A stretch of DNA of 32,565 nucleotides from Agrococcus sp. HG114. Lineage in GTDB: Bacteria; Actinomycetota; Actinomycetes; Actinomycetales; Microbacteriaceae. Position 1 is the first letter of the stretch. The number at the start of each line of letters is the position of its first letter. This document shows, in pieces, positions 7,382 to 14,782 of this stretch. The notes below the pieces were generated by a model. That model was not told the origin of the DNA, ran no database searches, and saw nothing but the letters and a program-made list of their open reading frames with translations. The stretch lies in NCBI RefSeq assembly GCF_024723325.1, contig NZ_JANQCH010000012.1, forward strand, positions 1 to 32,565, written 5' to 3'. Both the position numbers and the translations under genes were made by a program.

Positions 7382-9583
7382 ATGGGCGACCGCGCCGACC
7401 GCCAGCGATCCACGACGCCGCGACTCGAGGGGCAGGTCGACGCCGAGTGGCTCGGCCGCGACCTGCTGGGCGCGTGGGCCGAGCGCCGTCTCGCCGCGCG
7501 CCGCAAGGTCGCCGACCCCCGCTACCAGCGGCTCGACGACCTCTCGATGGCCGAGCACCGCGCGCGCGTGCTCGAGCAGATGCACGCGCTCGTCGACGAC
7601 GGCGCGGTCCACGCCGCGTTCCCGACGCGCTTCGGCGGCGGCGACGACCACGGCGGCAACATCGCGGGCTTCGAGGAGCTCGTGCTCGCCGACCCGAGCC
7701 TGCAGATCAAGTCGGGCGTGCAGTACGGCCTCTTCGGAGCCGCCGTGCTCCACCTCGGCACGCAGCGGCACCACGACGAGCTGCTGCCGGCGATCATCAG
7801 CCTCGACCTGCCCGGCGCGTTCGCGATGACCGAGACCGGGCACGGCTCCGACGTCGCCTCGATCGCGACCACCGCGACGTACGACGAGGCGACCGAGGAG
7901 TTCGTGATCCACACGCCGTTCCGCGGCGCCTGGAAGGACTACCTGGGCAACGCGGCGCTCCACGGCAAGCACGCGGTGGTGTTCGCGAAGCTCATCACGA
8001 AGGGCGTCGACCACGGCGTGCATGCGTTCTCGGTGCCGCTGCGCGACGACGACGGCGCGTTCCTGCCCGGGATCGGCGGCGAGGACGACGGCGTCAAGGG
8101 CGGCCTCAACGGCATCGACAACGGCCGCCTCCACTTCACGAACGTGCGCATCCCGCGCACGAGCCTGCTCAACCGCTACGGCGATGTGGCACCCGACGGC
8201 ACCTACTCGAGCCCGATCGACAGCCCCGGCCGACGCTTCTTCACGATGCTCGGCACGCTCGTGCAGGGCCGGGTCTCGCTCGACGGTGCCGCGGTCGTCG
8301 CGCAGAAGGCGGCGCTCGCGATCGCCATCCGATACGCGAGCGAGCGGCGGCAGTTCAACGCCTCGAGCGCGACGCACGAGGAGGTGCTGCTCGACTACCG
8401 GCGTCACCAGCGGCGCCTGTTCACGCGCCTCGCCAAGGCCTACGCGCAGTCGTACGCCCACGAGATCCTGCTCGCGAAGTTCGACGGCGTCTTCTCGGGC
8501 CGCACCGACACCGCGGAGGAGCGCGAGGACCTCGAGACGCTCGCGGCCGGCCTCAAGGCGCTCTCGACGTGGCAGGCGCTCGACACCATCCAGGAGGCGC
8601 GCGAGGCGTGCGGCGGCGCCGGCTTCCTCGCCGAGAACCGCCTCGTGCAGCTGCGCGCCGACCTCGACGTCTACGTGACGTTCGAGGGCGACAACACCGT
8701 GCTGCTGCAGCTCGTCGGCAAGCGCCTGCTCGGCGACTTCTCGAAGCAGTTCAAGGGCGCGTCGAAGGCCGACATCGCCCGCTTCGCCGCCGACCAGCTC
8801 TTCGACCGGGCGACCGCGCTCGTCGGGCTGCGCAGCCTCAGCCAGGACGTGCGCGACCTCCGCAACGTCAAGAAGTCGTCGCTCGCCCTCCGCGACCGCG
8901 CGGTGCAGCGCGACCTCCTCGAGGACCGCGTCGAGACGATGGTCGCCGACATCGCGGGCCGCCTGCGCCACGCACCCAAGGACCAGGCGGGCGCGGCAGC
9001 GGCGTTCAACGACGAGCAGCACGCGCTCATCGAGGCGGCGCGCGCATGGGTCGAGCTGCAGCAGTACGACGCGCTCGACGCCGCGCTCGCGCGCATGCCG
9101 GAGCCGACGCGCAAGGTCATGACGCACATCCGCGACCTCTTCGCGCTCACGGTCATCGAGGAGCACGCCGCGTGGCACCTCGAGCAGGGCCGGCTCTCGG
9201 GCGCCCGCTCGCAAGCCGTGACCTCGACGATCGACCGGCTGCTGCAGAAGCTGCGTCCGCACGCGCTCGATCTCGTCACGGCGTTCGGGCTCCGCGACGA
9301 GCACCTGCGGGCCAGCATCGCGACCGGCGCGGAGGGCGAGCGCCAGGCCGCCGCGATGGCGCACTACGAGGCGCTGCGTGCGGCGGGCACCCTCCCCGTG
9401 CCCGAGAAGCGCAAGCGCGCCTCGGAGCCGGGCGCGCAGCCGATCGCCGAGGCGGGGGCGGCGCCCGTGCCGCCGACGGAGGTCATGTCGGCCCCCTCGC
9501 CCGGCTCGGCGCCGTCGCCGGCGTCTGCGCCCTCAGAGGATGCGGCTGACGACGAGCACGACGCGGAGCTCGCCGCGCGCTGA
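7382..9583 (+). CDS. acyl-CoA oxidase / acyl-CoA dehydrogenase family protein
   Basis: A 733-residue flavoenzyme with the two-domain layout of acyl-CoA oxidases. It catalyses the first, FAD-dependent alpha-beta desaturation of acyl-CoA, with O2 as acceptor in the oxidase group. Visible motifs are FAMTETGHGSDVASIATTATYD (FAD/substrate region), GRVSLDGAAVVAQKAALAIAI, CGGAGFLAENR and YVTFEGDNTVLLQ with the likely catalytic Glu435. The length fits ACOX (about 650-700) plus an extra tail: the last ~50 residues are rich in Ala, Pro, Ser and then acidic residues, probably disordered. The ATG at 7382 is preceded by AGGGGGA. A strong hairpin follows the stop. The acyl chain specificity is unknown. Confidence 0.88.
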   Translation: MGDRADRQRSTTPRLEGQVDAEWLGRDLLGAWAERRLAARRKVADPRYQRLDDLSMAEHRARVLEQMHALVDDGAVHAAFPTRFGGGDDHGGNIAGFEELVLADPSLQIKSGVQYGLFGAAVLHLGTQRHHDELLPAIISLDLPGAFAMTETGHGSDVASIATTATYDEATEEFVIHTPFRGAWKDYLGNAALHGKHAVVFAKLITKGVDHGVHAFSVPLRDDDGAFLPGIGGEDDGVKGGLNGIDNGRLHFTNVRIPRTSLLNRYGDVAPDGTYSSPIDSPGRRFFTMLGTLVQGRVSLDGAAVVAQKAALAIAIRYASERRQFNASSATHEEVLLDYRRHQRRLFTRLAKAYAQSYAHEILLAKFDGVFSGRTDTAEEREDLETLAAGLKALSTWQALDTIQEAREACGGAGFLAENRLVQLRADLDVYVTFEGDNTVLLQLVGKRLLGDFSKQFKGASKADIARFAADQLFDRATALVGLRSLSQDVRDLRNVKKSSLALRDRAVQRDLLEDRVETMVADIAGRLRHAPKDQAGAAAAFNDEQHALIEAARAWVELQQYDALDAALARMPEPTRKVMTHIRDLFALTVIEEHAAWHLEQGRLSGARSQAVTSTIDRLLQKLRPHALDLVTAFGLRDEHLRASIATGAEGERQAAAMAHYEALRAAGTLPVPEKRKRASEPGAQPIAEAGAAPVPPTEVMSAPSPGSAPSPASAPSEDAADDEHDAELAAR

Positions 9584-9592
9584 CCGACGAGC

Positions 9593-9625
9593 AGCGGGGA
9601 CCCGTCGCGACGGCGGGTCCCCGCT
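9593..9625 (+). terminator. strong hairpin after acyl-CoA oxidase
   Basis: AGCGGGGACCCG (9593-9604) pairs perfectly with CGGGTCCCCGCT (9614-9625) around a 9-base loop, starting 9 bases after the stop codon. No T-run follows, as is common in high-GC actinobacteria. Confidence 0.75.
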
Positions 9626-9664
9626 CCGCGCGCCGTCCTGCAGATCCACCGCCGATCCACAGGC

Positions 9665-9731
9665 CGTATGCGGCAGTCGGAATTGCGTACGCCATACGCT
9701 GTTGAGCATCCGGGTCCCGATCGATCGATCG
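9665..9731. promoter_or_regulatory. inverted-repeat region upstream of the desaturase
   Basis: This AT-richer stretch holds GCGTA-N5-TACGC (9685-9699) and a second CGTATG at 9665-9670, inverted relative to CATACG at 9693-9698. The tandem CGATCGATCGATCG follows at 9718-9731. TTGCGT (9683-9688) could be a -35. This looks like the operator/promoter of the desaturase gene, but no regulator is encoded beside it. Confidence 0.4.
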
Positions 9732-9780
9732 GCAGACCCCTCAGGGCTGGGAAGTCGCTGCCGAGCCCGAGAGGGGCACC

Positions 9781-10875
9781 ATGACCACGACGACCGCGAT
9801 GCCGGGCACGCTCGGCGAGATCCGGACCACGACCCCGCCGTCCGAGCGCGCCGCACGCGCCGACTTCCGGGAGGTCGCGCGCGCCGTGCGCGACGCCGGG
9901 CTGCTCGAGCGCACCGTCGGCTTCTACGCGTGGACCATGGTCGGCCTCGGCGTGGCCCTCGTCGGGCTGCTCGTCGGCTCCGTGCTGCTCGGGGACTCCT
10001 GGTTCCAGCTCCTCATCGCGGCTGCGCTGGGCGTGGTGCTCACGCAGATCGCCTTCATCGCGCACGAGGCCTCGCACCGACAGGTGCTGAAGTCGGGCCC
10101 CGCGAACGACCGCCTCGGCCGCATCCTCGCGGCCGGCGTCGTCGGCATCAGCCACCAGTGGTGGATGACGAAGCACTCGCGCCACCACGCGAACCCCAAC
10201 CAGATCGGCCGCGACCCCGACATCGAGATCGACACGATCTCGTTCCTGCCGAGCGACGCCAAGAAGGCGCGCGGCATCCAGCGCTGGGTGACGCAGCGCC
10301 AGGGCTGGCTGTTCTTCCCGCTGCTGACGTTCGAGGGCGCGAACCTGCACGTCCGCTCGATCATCACCCTGCTCGAGCGCCGGCCCGTCGTCGGCCGCTG
10401 GCTCGAGCTCGGCCTCATCGCCGGTCGCTTCGCGCTGCTCATCACGTTCCTGCTGCTCGTCATGCCGCCGCTCATGGCGCTCGCATTCCTCGGCGTGCAG
10501 CTCGCGGTCTTCGGCATCGGCATGGGCGCCTCGTTCGCGCCCAACCACAAGGGCATGCCCACCGTGAGCCGCGACGCGAAGCTCGACTTCTTCACCAAGC
10601 AGGTGCGCACCTCCCGCAACATCCGGGGCTGGGGCATGAGCACGCTCATGGGCGGCCTCAACTACCAGGTCGAGCACCACCTCTTCCCCAACATGGCGCG
10701 CCCGCACCTGCGGGCGGCGAGCGAGATCGTGCGCGCGCACTGCGCGACGCACGGCATCCCGTACACCGAGACGAACCTCGTCGGGGCGTACGCGTCGGTC
10801 GTCCGCTACCTGAACCGGGTGGGCCTCGCCGCGCGCGACCCGTTCGAGTGCCCGATGCTCGCGGCCCGCCGGTGA
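9781..10875 (+). CDS. fatty acid desaturase (acyl-CoA / acyl-lipid)
   Basis: A 364-residue membrane di-iron desaturase that introduces a double bond into fatty acyl chains using O2 and reduced ferredoxin or a similar donor. The three histidine boxes are intact: HEASH at 95-99, HSRHH at 132-136 and QVEHH at 296-300. Hydrophobic spans lie at about 50-92 and 200-235. The QxxHH third box is typical of front-end/delta-6-like and actinobacterial linoleoyl-CoA-desaturase-type enzymes. The ATG is preceded by GAGAGGGG. The stop overlaps the start of the acyltransferase by 4 bases, so desaturation and lipid assembly are likely co-expressed, as in membrane-fluidity adaptation. Confidence 0.9.
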   Translation: MTTTTAMPGTLGEIRTTTPPSERAARADFREVARAVRDAGLLERTVGFYAWTMVGLGVALVGLLVGSVLLGDSWFQLLIAAALGVVLTQIAFIAHEASHRQVLKSGPANDRLGRILAAGVVGISHQWWMTKHSRHHANPNQIGRDPDIEIDTISFLPSDAKKARGIQRWVTQRQGWLFFPLLTFEGANLHVRSIITLLERRPVVGRWLELGLIAGRFALLITFLLLVMPPLMALAFLGVQLAVFGIGMGASFAPNHKGMPTVSRDAKLDFFTKQVRTSRNIRGWGMSTLMGGLNYQVEHHLFPNMARPHLRAASEIVRAHCATHGIPYTETNLVGAYASVVRYLNRVGLAARDPFECPMLAARR

Positions 10876-11501
10876 CGGCACGCCGCACCGGGCGGCAGCC
10901 GATCCGCCACGCGATCGCCCAGCTGCACTGGGCGCTCAGCCCGTGGCGGCTCGTGCGCGAGCAGCCGCCCTTCGAGGGTGCGCGGCTCCTCATCGGCGCG
11001 CCCCACACCTCGAACCGCGACTTCGTCCTCATGCTCGCGATCGCGTGGGATGCGCGGCTCCCGGTCCGGTGGCTCGGCAAGCGCGAGCTGTTCGAGGGCC
11101 CGCTCGGGTGGGCGATGCACCGCTTGGGCGGCATCCCGGTCGACCGCGACGATCCCGCGGGTCTCGTCGACCGCGTCGTCGAGCTCGTGCGCGACGACCC
11201 GCGGGCGGCGATCGTCGTCACGCCCGACGGCACGCGCCGGTCGAAGCAGTGGCGCAGCGGGTTCTACCGCATCGCCCTCGAGGCGGGCCTGCCCGTCACG
11301 CTCGGGTTCGTCGACGCGACGACGCGCACCACGGGGCTCGGGCCCACCATCTCGCTCACGGGCGACGTGCCGGCCGACATGGACCGCATCCGCGCCTTCT
11401 ACGCCGACAAGGCGGGCATCCGGCCGGAGCTGCGGACGGAGCCGCGCCTCGCCGACGAGGCTGGCCTCGCCGCGAGGCTGCGCGACGCCGCCGGGGCCTG
11501 A
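10872..11501 (+). CDS. 1-acyl-sn-glycerol-3-phosphate acyltransferase-like protein (PlsC family)
   Basis: A 209-residue PlsC-family acyltransferase. The catalytic HX4D motif is HTSNRD (45-50), the GIPVDRD strand follows, and PDGTRR (118-123) stands for the usual PEGTRS phosphate-binding motif. The family transfers acyl chains to lysophosphatidate or similar lyso-lipids at the membrane. The GTG start at 10872 overlaps the desaturase stop (GTGA), giving translational coupling. The short protein lacks a clear membrane span. The exact acceptor lipid is not known. Confidence 0.85.
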   Translation: MTARRTGRQPIRHAIAQLHWALSPWRLVREQPPFEGARLLIGAPHTSNRDFVLMLAIAWDARLPVRWLGKRELFEGPLGWAMHRLGGIPVDRDDPAGLVDRVVELVRDDPRAAIVVTPDGTRRSKQWRSGFYRIALEAGLPVTLGFVDATTRTTGLGPTISLTGDVPADMDRIRAFYADKAGIRPELRTEPRLADEAGLAARLRDAAGA

Positions 11502-11547
11502 TCCCCCGATCGCGCTGCCGCCCCTGGTGCGCCGGCGGCGCGTTTGG

Positions 11548-11553
11548 GAGCAT
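11548..11553 (+). promoter_or_regulatory. putative -10 box (leaderless layout)
   Basis: GAGCAT ends 6 bases before the ATG at 11560. The GAGG at 11554-11557 is too close to serve well as a ribosome binding site. Confidence 0.4.
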
Positions 11554-11559
11554 GAGGCC

Positions 11560-12003
11560 ATGACGGCCAACGGCATGATCGAGATCAGCGACGACGAGTG
11601 CCGCAAGCTGCTGCGCGCGTTCGAGTTCGGCCGCATCGCCTTCCGCGTCGGCGACGTGCTGGAGGTGTTCCCCGTGAACTACCACGCGGACGCTTCGAGC
11701 ATCACGTTCCGCACCGCTCCGGGCACGAAGCTCGCCGGGGTGCTGCTCGCCGATGACGTGGTGTTCGAGATCGACCACATCGGCGAGCGCGAGGCATGGA
11801 GCGTCGTCGCGCACGGGAAGGCGCGGCGGCTCGAGTCGAGCAGCGACATCGAGGCGGCGGAGCGCCTCCCGATCCGCCCGCTCGTGCCGAGCGTCAAGCG
11901 CGAGTTCGTCGTCATCGACCTCGTGCGCCTGAGCGGGCGGCGCTTCCACCGCGGACCCCAGCCCGACCCCTCGGCCGAGCCGCTCGTCGACTCGAGCGAC
12001 TGA
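11560..12003 (+). CDS. pyridoxamine 5'-phosphate oxidase-like (split-barrel) flavin/F420-binding protein
   Basis: A 147-residue protein with the pattern of the actinobacterial PNPOx-like split-barrel family: MIEISDDECRKLLRAFEFGRIAF, then VFPVNYHADASSITFRT, GTKLAGVL, VVFEIDHIGEREAWSVVAHGKARRL. Members bind FMN, F420 or heme; the reaction here is unknown. It seems to be a one-gene unit and its stop faces the minus-strand gene, 3 bases away. Confidence 0.82.
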   Translation: MTANGMIEISDDECRKLLRAFEFGRIAFRVGDVLEVFPVNYHADASSITFRTAPGTKLAGVLLADDVVFEIDHIGEREAWSVVAHGKARRLESSSDIEAAERLPIRPLVPSVKREFVVIDLVRLSGRRFHRGPQPDPSAEPLVDSSD

Positions 12004-12006
12004 GGC

Positions 12007-12498
12007 TCAGCCGACCGTCACGCCGCCGCCGCTCGACCCGCCCGGGAGGCTCGGTCGCACGACGTGCGCCGGGCGGCGCGCGTCGATGCGCGCGGCGGCC
12101 CACAGCACGAACACCGCCTCCTCGAGCGGCAGCTCGCCCGAGACCTCGAGCGCGGGCCGGTACTGCCACGGCCCCTCGGGCACGACCTCGGCGATGCGCT
12201 CGCCGCCGCGCGCGAGGTCGAAGTACAGCCTGCCGAGCAGCCAGCTCGTCGTGCGGGTCAGCTCGAGCGGGCCGCGGAGCCCCGCCATCCGCCACGTCGA
12301 CTGCCAGATCCGCCCGCGCTCGACGCCGAGGCGGTCCCTGCCGTCGAGCGCGCCGATGAGCCCCTCGGTGTCGACCCGGAACGCCCACTCGCCCTCGCCC
12401 ATCCGGAACGCCGGGCGCAGCCCCCCGAAGCCCGGCCCCGTGCGCGCGACCTCGTCGCCGTCTGCCGTGATGACGCCCTCGTCCCAGCGGTACCGCAT
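12007..12498 (-). CDS. conserved hypothetical protein
   Basis: A 163-residue protein of unknown function. It reads as many short beta strands ([65 protein letters not shown]), which recalls a tubby/LURP-like beta-barrel. It then has a hydrophobic helix [15 protein letters not shown] and a Gly-rich C-terminus. I cannot assign a family. TAGTCT at 12505-12510 ends 6 bases before the ATG, supporting this start and a leaderless message. Confidence 0.7.
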   Translation of the reverse strand: MRYRWDEGVITADGDEVARTGPGFGGLRPAFRMGEGEWAFRVDTEGLIGALDGRDRLGVERGRIWQSTWRMAGLRGPLELTRTTSWLLGRLYFDLARGGERIAEVVPEGPWQYRPALEVSGELPLEEAVFVLWAAARIDARRPAHVVRPSLPGGSSGGGVTVG

Positions 12499-12504
12499 GG
12501 CGGC

Positions 12505-12510
12505 AGACTA
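12505..12510 (-). promoter_or_regulatory. putative -10 box (leaderless layout)
   Basis: On the minus strand TAGTCT is followed by six bases (GCCGCC) and then the ATG at 12498. No Shine-Dalgarno sequence is present. Confidence 0.5.
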
Positions 12511-12600
12511 GGCCGTCGCGGCGCGCTCCGCGCGGCCGCCGGGAATGCGGCGCGCCGCGGATCGCGTTGTCAGATCGCAGAGCCACGAGAGGGAGACCCC

Positions 12601-13278
12601 ATGCCGCAGCCGGTCGAGTCGAGCACGAGCGAGGCCGAGCGCCCCGTGACCGCGCTGACGATCGGCATCCTCGGCGCCGGCAAGATCGGCACGGTGCTCG
12701 CGCGGCACTCGCTCGCGGCGGGCCATCGCACCCTCATCGCCGCCTCGGGGTCGCCCCAGCGCATCCGCCTCATCGCCGAGTACCTCGCGCCCGGCGCCGA
12801 GCCGATGCTCGCCGCCGACGCCGCGGCGCAGGCCGATGTCGTGATCCTCGCCCTGCCGCTCGGCCAGTACGAGAAGCTGCCCGTCGAGGCGCTGCGGGGC
12901 AAGCTCGTGATCGACGCGATGAACTACTGGTGGGAGACCGATGGCATCCGCGACGAGTTCACGGATCCGGAGCGGCCCACGAGCACGATCGTGCAGGAGT
13001 CCCTGCCGGGATCCCGCGTCGTGAAGGCGTTCAACCACATGGGCTACCACGACCTCGCCGACTGGCCGCGGTCGCCGGGCAGCCCGCAGCGCCGCGCGAT
13101 CGCCGTCGCGGGCGACGACGCGGCCGACGTCGCGCTCGTCGCGCAGCTCGTCGACGAATTCGGCTTCGACCCCGTCGTGCTCGACTCGCTCGCGGCCGGC
13201 CTGCACCTGCAGCCCGGCTTCCCGGCGTTCGGCGCGAACGAGGATGCCGCGACGCTGCGCGCGCTCATCGAGCCCTAG
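12601..13278 (+). CDS. NADPH-dependent F420 reductase-like NAD(P)-binding protein
   Basis: A 225-residue protein with an N-terminal Rossmann fold ([21 protein letters not shown] at 25-30). It continues [44 protein letters not shown] and AVAGDD, the pattern of the F420-dependent NADP oxidoreductase (Fno/NpdG-like) family. Typical members move hydride between NADPH and F420; many bacterial homologues are uncharacterised, and the ligand here is not proven. GAGGGAGA precedes the ATG. About 20 extra residues lie before the fold. Confidence 0.8.
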   Translation: MPQPVESSTSEAERPVTALTIGILGAGKIGTVLARHSLAAGHRTLIAASGSPQRIRLIAEYLAPGAEPMLAADAAAQADVVILALPLGQYEKLPVEALRGKLVIDAMNYWWETDGIRDEFTDPERPTSTIVQESLPGSRVVKAFNHMGYHDLADWPRSPGSPQRRAIAVAGDDAADVALVAQLVDEFGFDPVVLDSLAAGLHLQPGFPAFGANEDAATLRALIEP

Positions 13279-13308
13279 TCGGCCCGCACCGCGCTCGCGC
13301 GCCTGCGC

Positions 13309-13719
13309 TCAGCCGGCGCTCGGAGTGAGCTCCGCGAGGAGCTGCTCGACGCGGCCGCGGATGTCGTCGCGCACGCGACGCACGGTCTCGATGTCCTTGC
13401 CCGCGGGATCCTCGAGCTCCCAGTCCTCGTAGCGCTTGCCCGGGAAGATCGGGCACGCGTCGCCGCAGCCCATGGTGATGACCGCATCCGACTCGCGGAC
13501 GGCGTCGACGGTGAGCACCTTCGGCTGGTTGCCCGCGATGTCGATGCCGAGCTCCGCCATCGCCTCGACGGCGACGGGGTTGATCTGGTCCTTGGGCGCG
13601 CTCCCGGCGGAGAGCACCTCGACCGCGCCGCCCGAGAGCGCGCGCGCGAAGCCCGCGGCCATCTGGGAGCGGCCGGCGTTGTGGACGCAGACGAACAGGA
13701 CGGTGGGCTTGTCGCTCAT
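13309..13719 (-). CDS. arsC: arsenate reductase, LMW-phosphatase type (probably mycothiol-linked)
   Basis: A 136-residue cytosolic enzyme that reduces arsenate to arsenite. The P-loop CX5R is CVHNAGR (Cys11-Arg17) within VLFVCVHNAGRSQMAAGFA. The second conserved region is ITMGCGDACPIFPGKRYEDW (Cys85, Cys89), then DPAGKDIETVRRVRDDI. The C-x3-C spacing resembles corynebacterial ArsC1/ArsC2, which use mycothiol and mycoredoxin, rather than the Cys10-82-89 thioredoxin type; this cofactor choice is inference. GAGGAG lies just upstream of the ATG. The gene is 9 bases downstream of the ArsR-ArsC fusion, clearly in one operon with it. Confidence 0.92.
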   Translation of the reverse strand: MSDKPTVLFVCVHNAGRSQMAAGFARALSGGAVEVLSAGSAPKDQINPVAVEAMAELGIDIAGNQPKVLTVDAVRESDAVITMGCGDACPIFPGKRYEDWELEDPAGKDIETVRRVRDDIRGRVEQLLAELTPSAG

Positions 13720-13728
13720 GGGCGCTCC

Positions 13729-14727
13729 TCAGGTGGTCGTGGTCGTGGTCGTGACGGTCTCGGTCAGCTCGGCGAGCAGCCGGTCGACGCGGGCGGCGAT
13801 GTCGTCGTGGATGGCGACGACGCCCTCGGGCGAGGCGAGGGCGGGATCGCCGATGGCCCAGTCGTCGTAGCGGACGCCCGGGATGATCGGGCACACGTCG
13901 CCGCATCCCATCGTGATGACGACGTCCGCCGCCCGCACCGCGTCGTCGGTGATCGGCTTGGGGAACGCGCGCTCGGCGATCTCGGGCCCGAGGTGCTCGA
14001 TGAGGCCTCGGACCTCGGGGTGCAGCTCCGCGGCGGGCGACGAGCCCGCCGAGCGCGCGACCACGCTGCCGCCCGACCGGTGCTCGACGAGCGCGGCCGC
14101 GAGCTGCGATCGGCCCGCGTTCGCGACGCACACGAACAGCACCTGCGGGCGATGCGCCCGACGGTCTCGCGTCAGGTCGGTGAGGCGCTGCGCCGCGAAG
14201 CGCTCCGTGCGCGGCACGAGGCGACCGGTCGTCCGAGCCGGCTTCGCGAGGGCGGCGTACGACTCCCGCACGATGCTCGTCACGGCATCGGCGCTCACGG
14301 TGGGGAAGCGCTCCGCGAGCGACGAGGCGAGCTGCTCGAGCGCCTCGTCGACGTCCCCGAGCGGCTCGGGCGATGCGCCGCCCGGGCGCGCCGCGGCTGG
14401 CGCGAACCCCTCGAGCAGCGACACGACTGCCGGCTGGAGCCCGGGCTCGACCGAGTACCAGACCCAGGTGCCGCGGCGCTCCGAGCGGAGGACCCCGGCT
14501 TCGCGCAGGACCTTCAGGTGGTGCGAGACCGTCGGCTGCGACACCTCCGCGAGCTCGGCCAGATCGACGACGCACGCCTCGCCGCGCGGATCGGAGGCGA
14601 TGAGCGACAGCATGCGGAGCCGCAGCGGGTCGGCGAGCGCGCGCAGCGTGGCCGCGAGGTCGAGGGCGACGCCCGCGTCGATGGCGCGCGTCGAGGCCGC
14701 GACAGTGCTCGCAAACTGAATCGACAT
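13729..14727 (-). CDS. ArsR regulator fused to an arsenate reductase domain
   Basis: A 332-residue fusion. Residues about 20-110 are an ArsR/SmtB winged helix: LRALADPLRLRMLSLIASD, the metal-site helix GEACVVDLAE with a single Cys52, and VSQPTVSHHLKVLREAGVL. Residues about 125-165 form a helical linker (DEALEQLASSLAERFPTVSA) like the N-terminal helix bundle of mycobacterial-type ArsC. Residues about 194-325 are a low-molecular-weight-phosphatase arsenate reductase with CVANAGR (Cys200-Arg206) and MGCGDVCP (Cys275, Cys279). It ends in a run of seven Thr. It probably senses As(III) and reduces As(V). The gene is leaderless by position of CAATAT, and an ArsR-type operator lies in its promoter, so it is likely autoregulated. 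Such fusions are known in actinobacteria. Confidence 0.9.
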   Translation of the reverse strand: MSIQFASTVAASTRAIDAGVALDLAATLRALADPLRLRMLSLIASDPRGEACVVDLAELAEVSQPTVSHHLKVLREAGVLRSERRGTWVWYSVEPGLQPAVVSLLEGFAPAAARPGGASPEPLGDVDEALEQLASSLAERFPTVSADAVTSIVRESYAALAKPARTTGRLVPRTERFAAQRLTDLTRDRRAHRPQVLFVCVANAGRSQLAAALVEHRSGGSVVARSAGSSPAAELHPEVRGLIEHLGPEIAERAFPKPITDDAVRAADVVITMGCGDVCPIIPGVRYDDWAIGDPALASPEGVVAIHDDIAARVDRLLAELTETVTTTTTTT

Positions 14728-14733
14728 GCTTCT

Positions 14734-14762
14734 ATATTGACGCTTGTCGAATCAGGCCGCAA
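14734..14762 (-). promoter_or_regulatory. promoter and ArsR operator of the ArsR-ArsC operon
   Basis: On the minus strand a -35 TTGCGG (14757-14762), a 17-base spacer and a -10 CAATAT (14734-14739) end 6 bases before the ATG at 14727. The spacer carries ATTGACGCTTGTCGAA (14736-14751, plus-strand reading). This is a partly palindromic site identical at 12 of 16 positions to the operator at 16134-16149. Repressor bound here would block RNA polymerase. Confidence 0.7.
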
Positions 14763-14782
14763 GCACCCGTGCCGCACGTGCG

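Noticed and set aside
5461-9549. Open frame of 1362 codons on the plus strand
   Set aside because: Composition is almost wholly Arg, Ala, Pro and Gly. It overlaps the amidohydrolase and acyl-CoA oxidase genes in another frame; it is an artefact of high GC.
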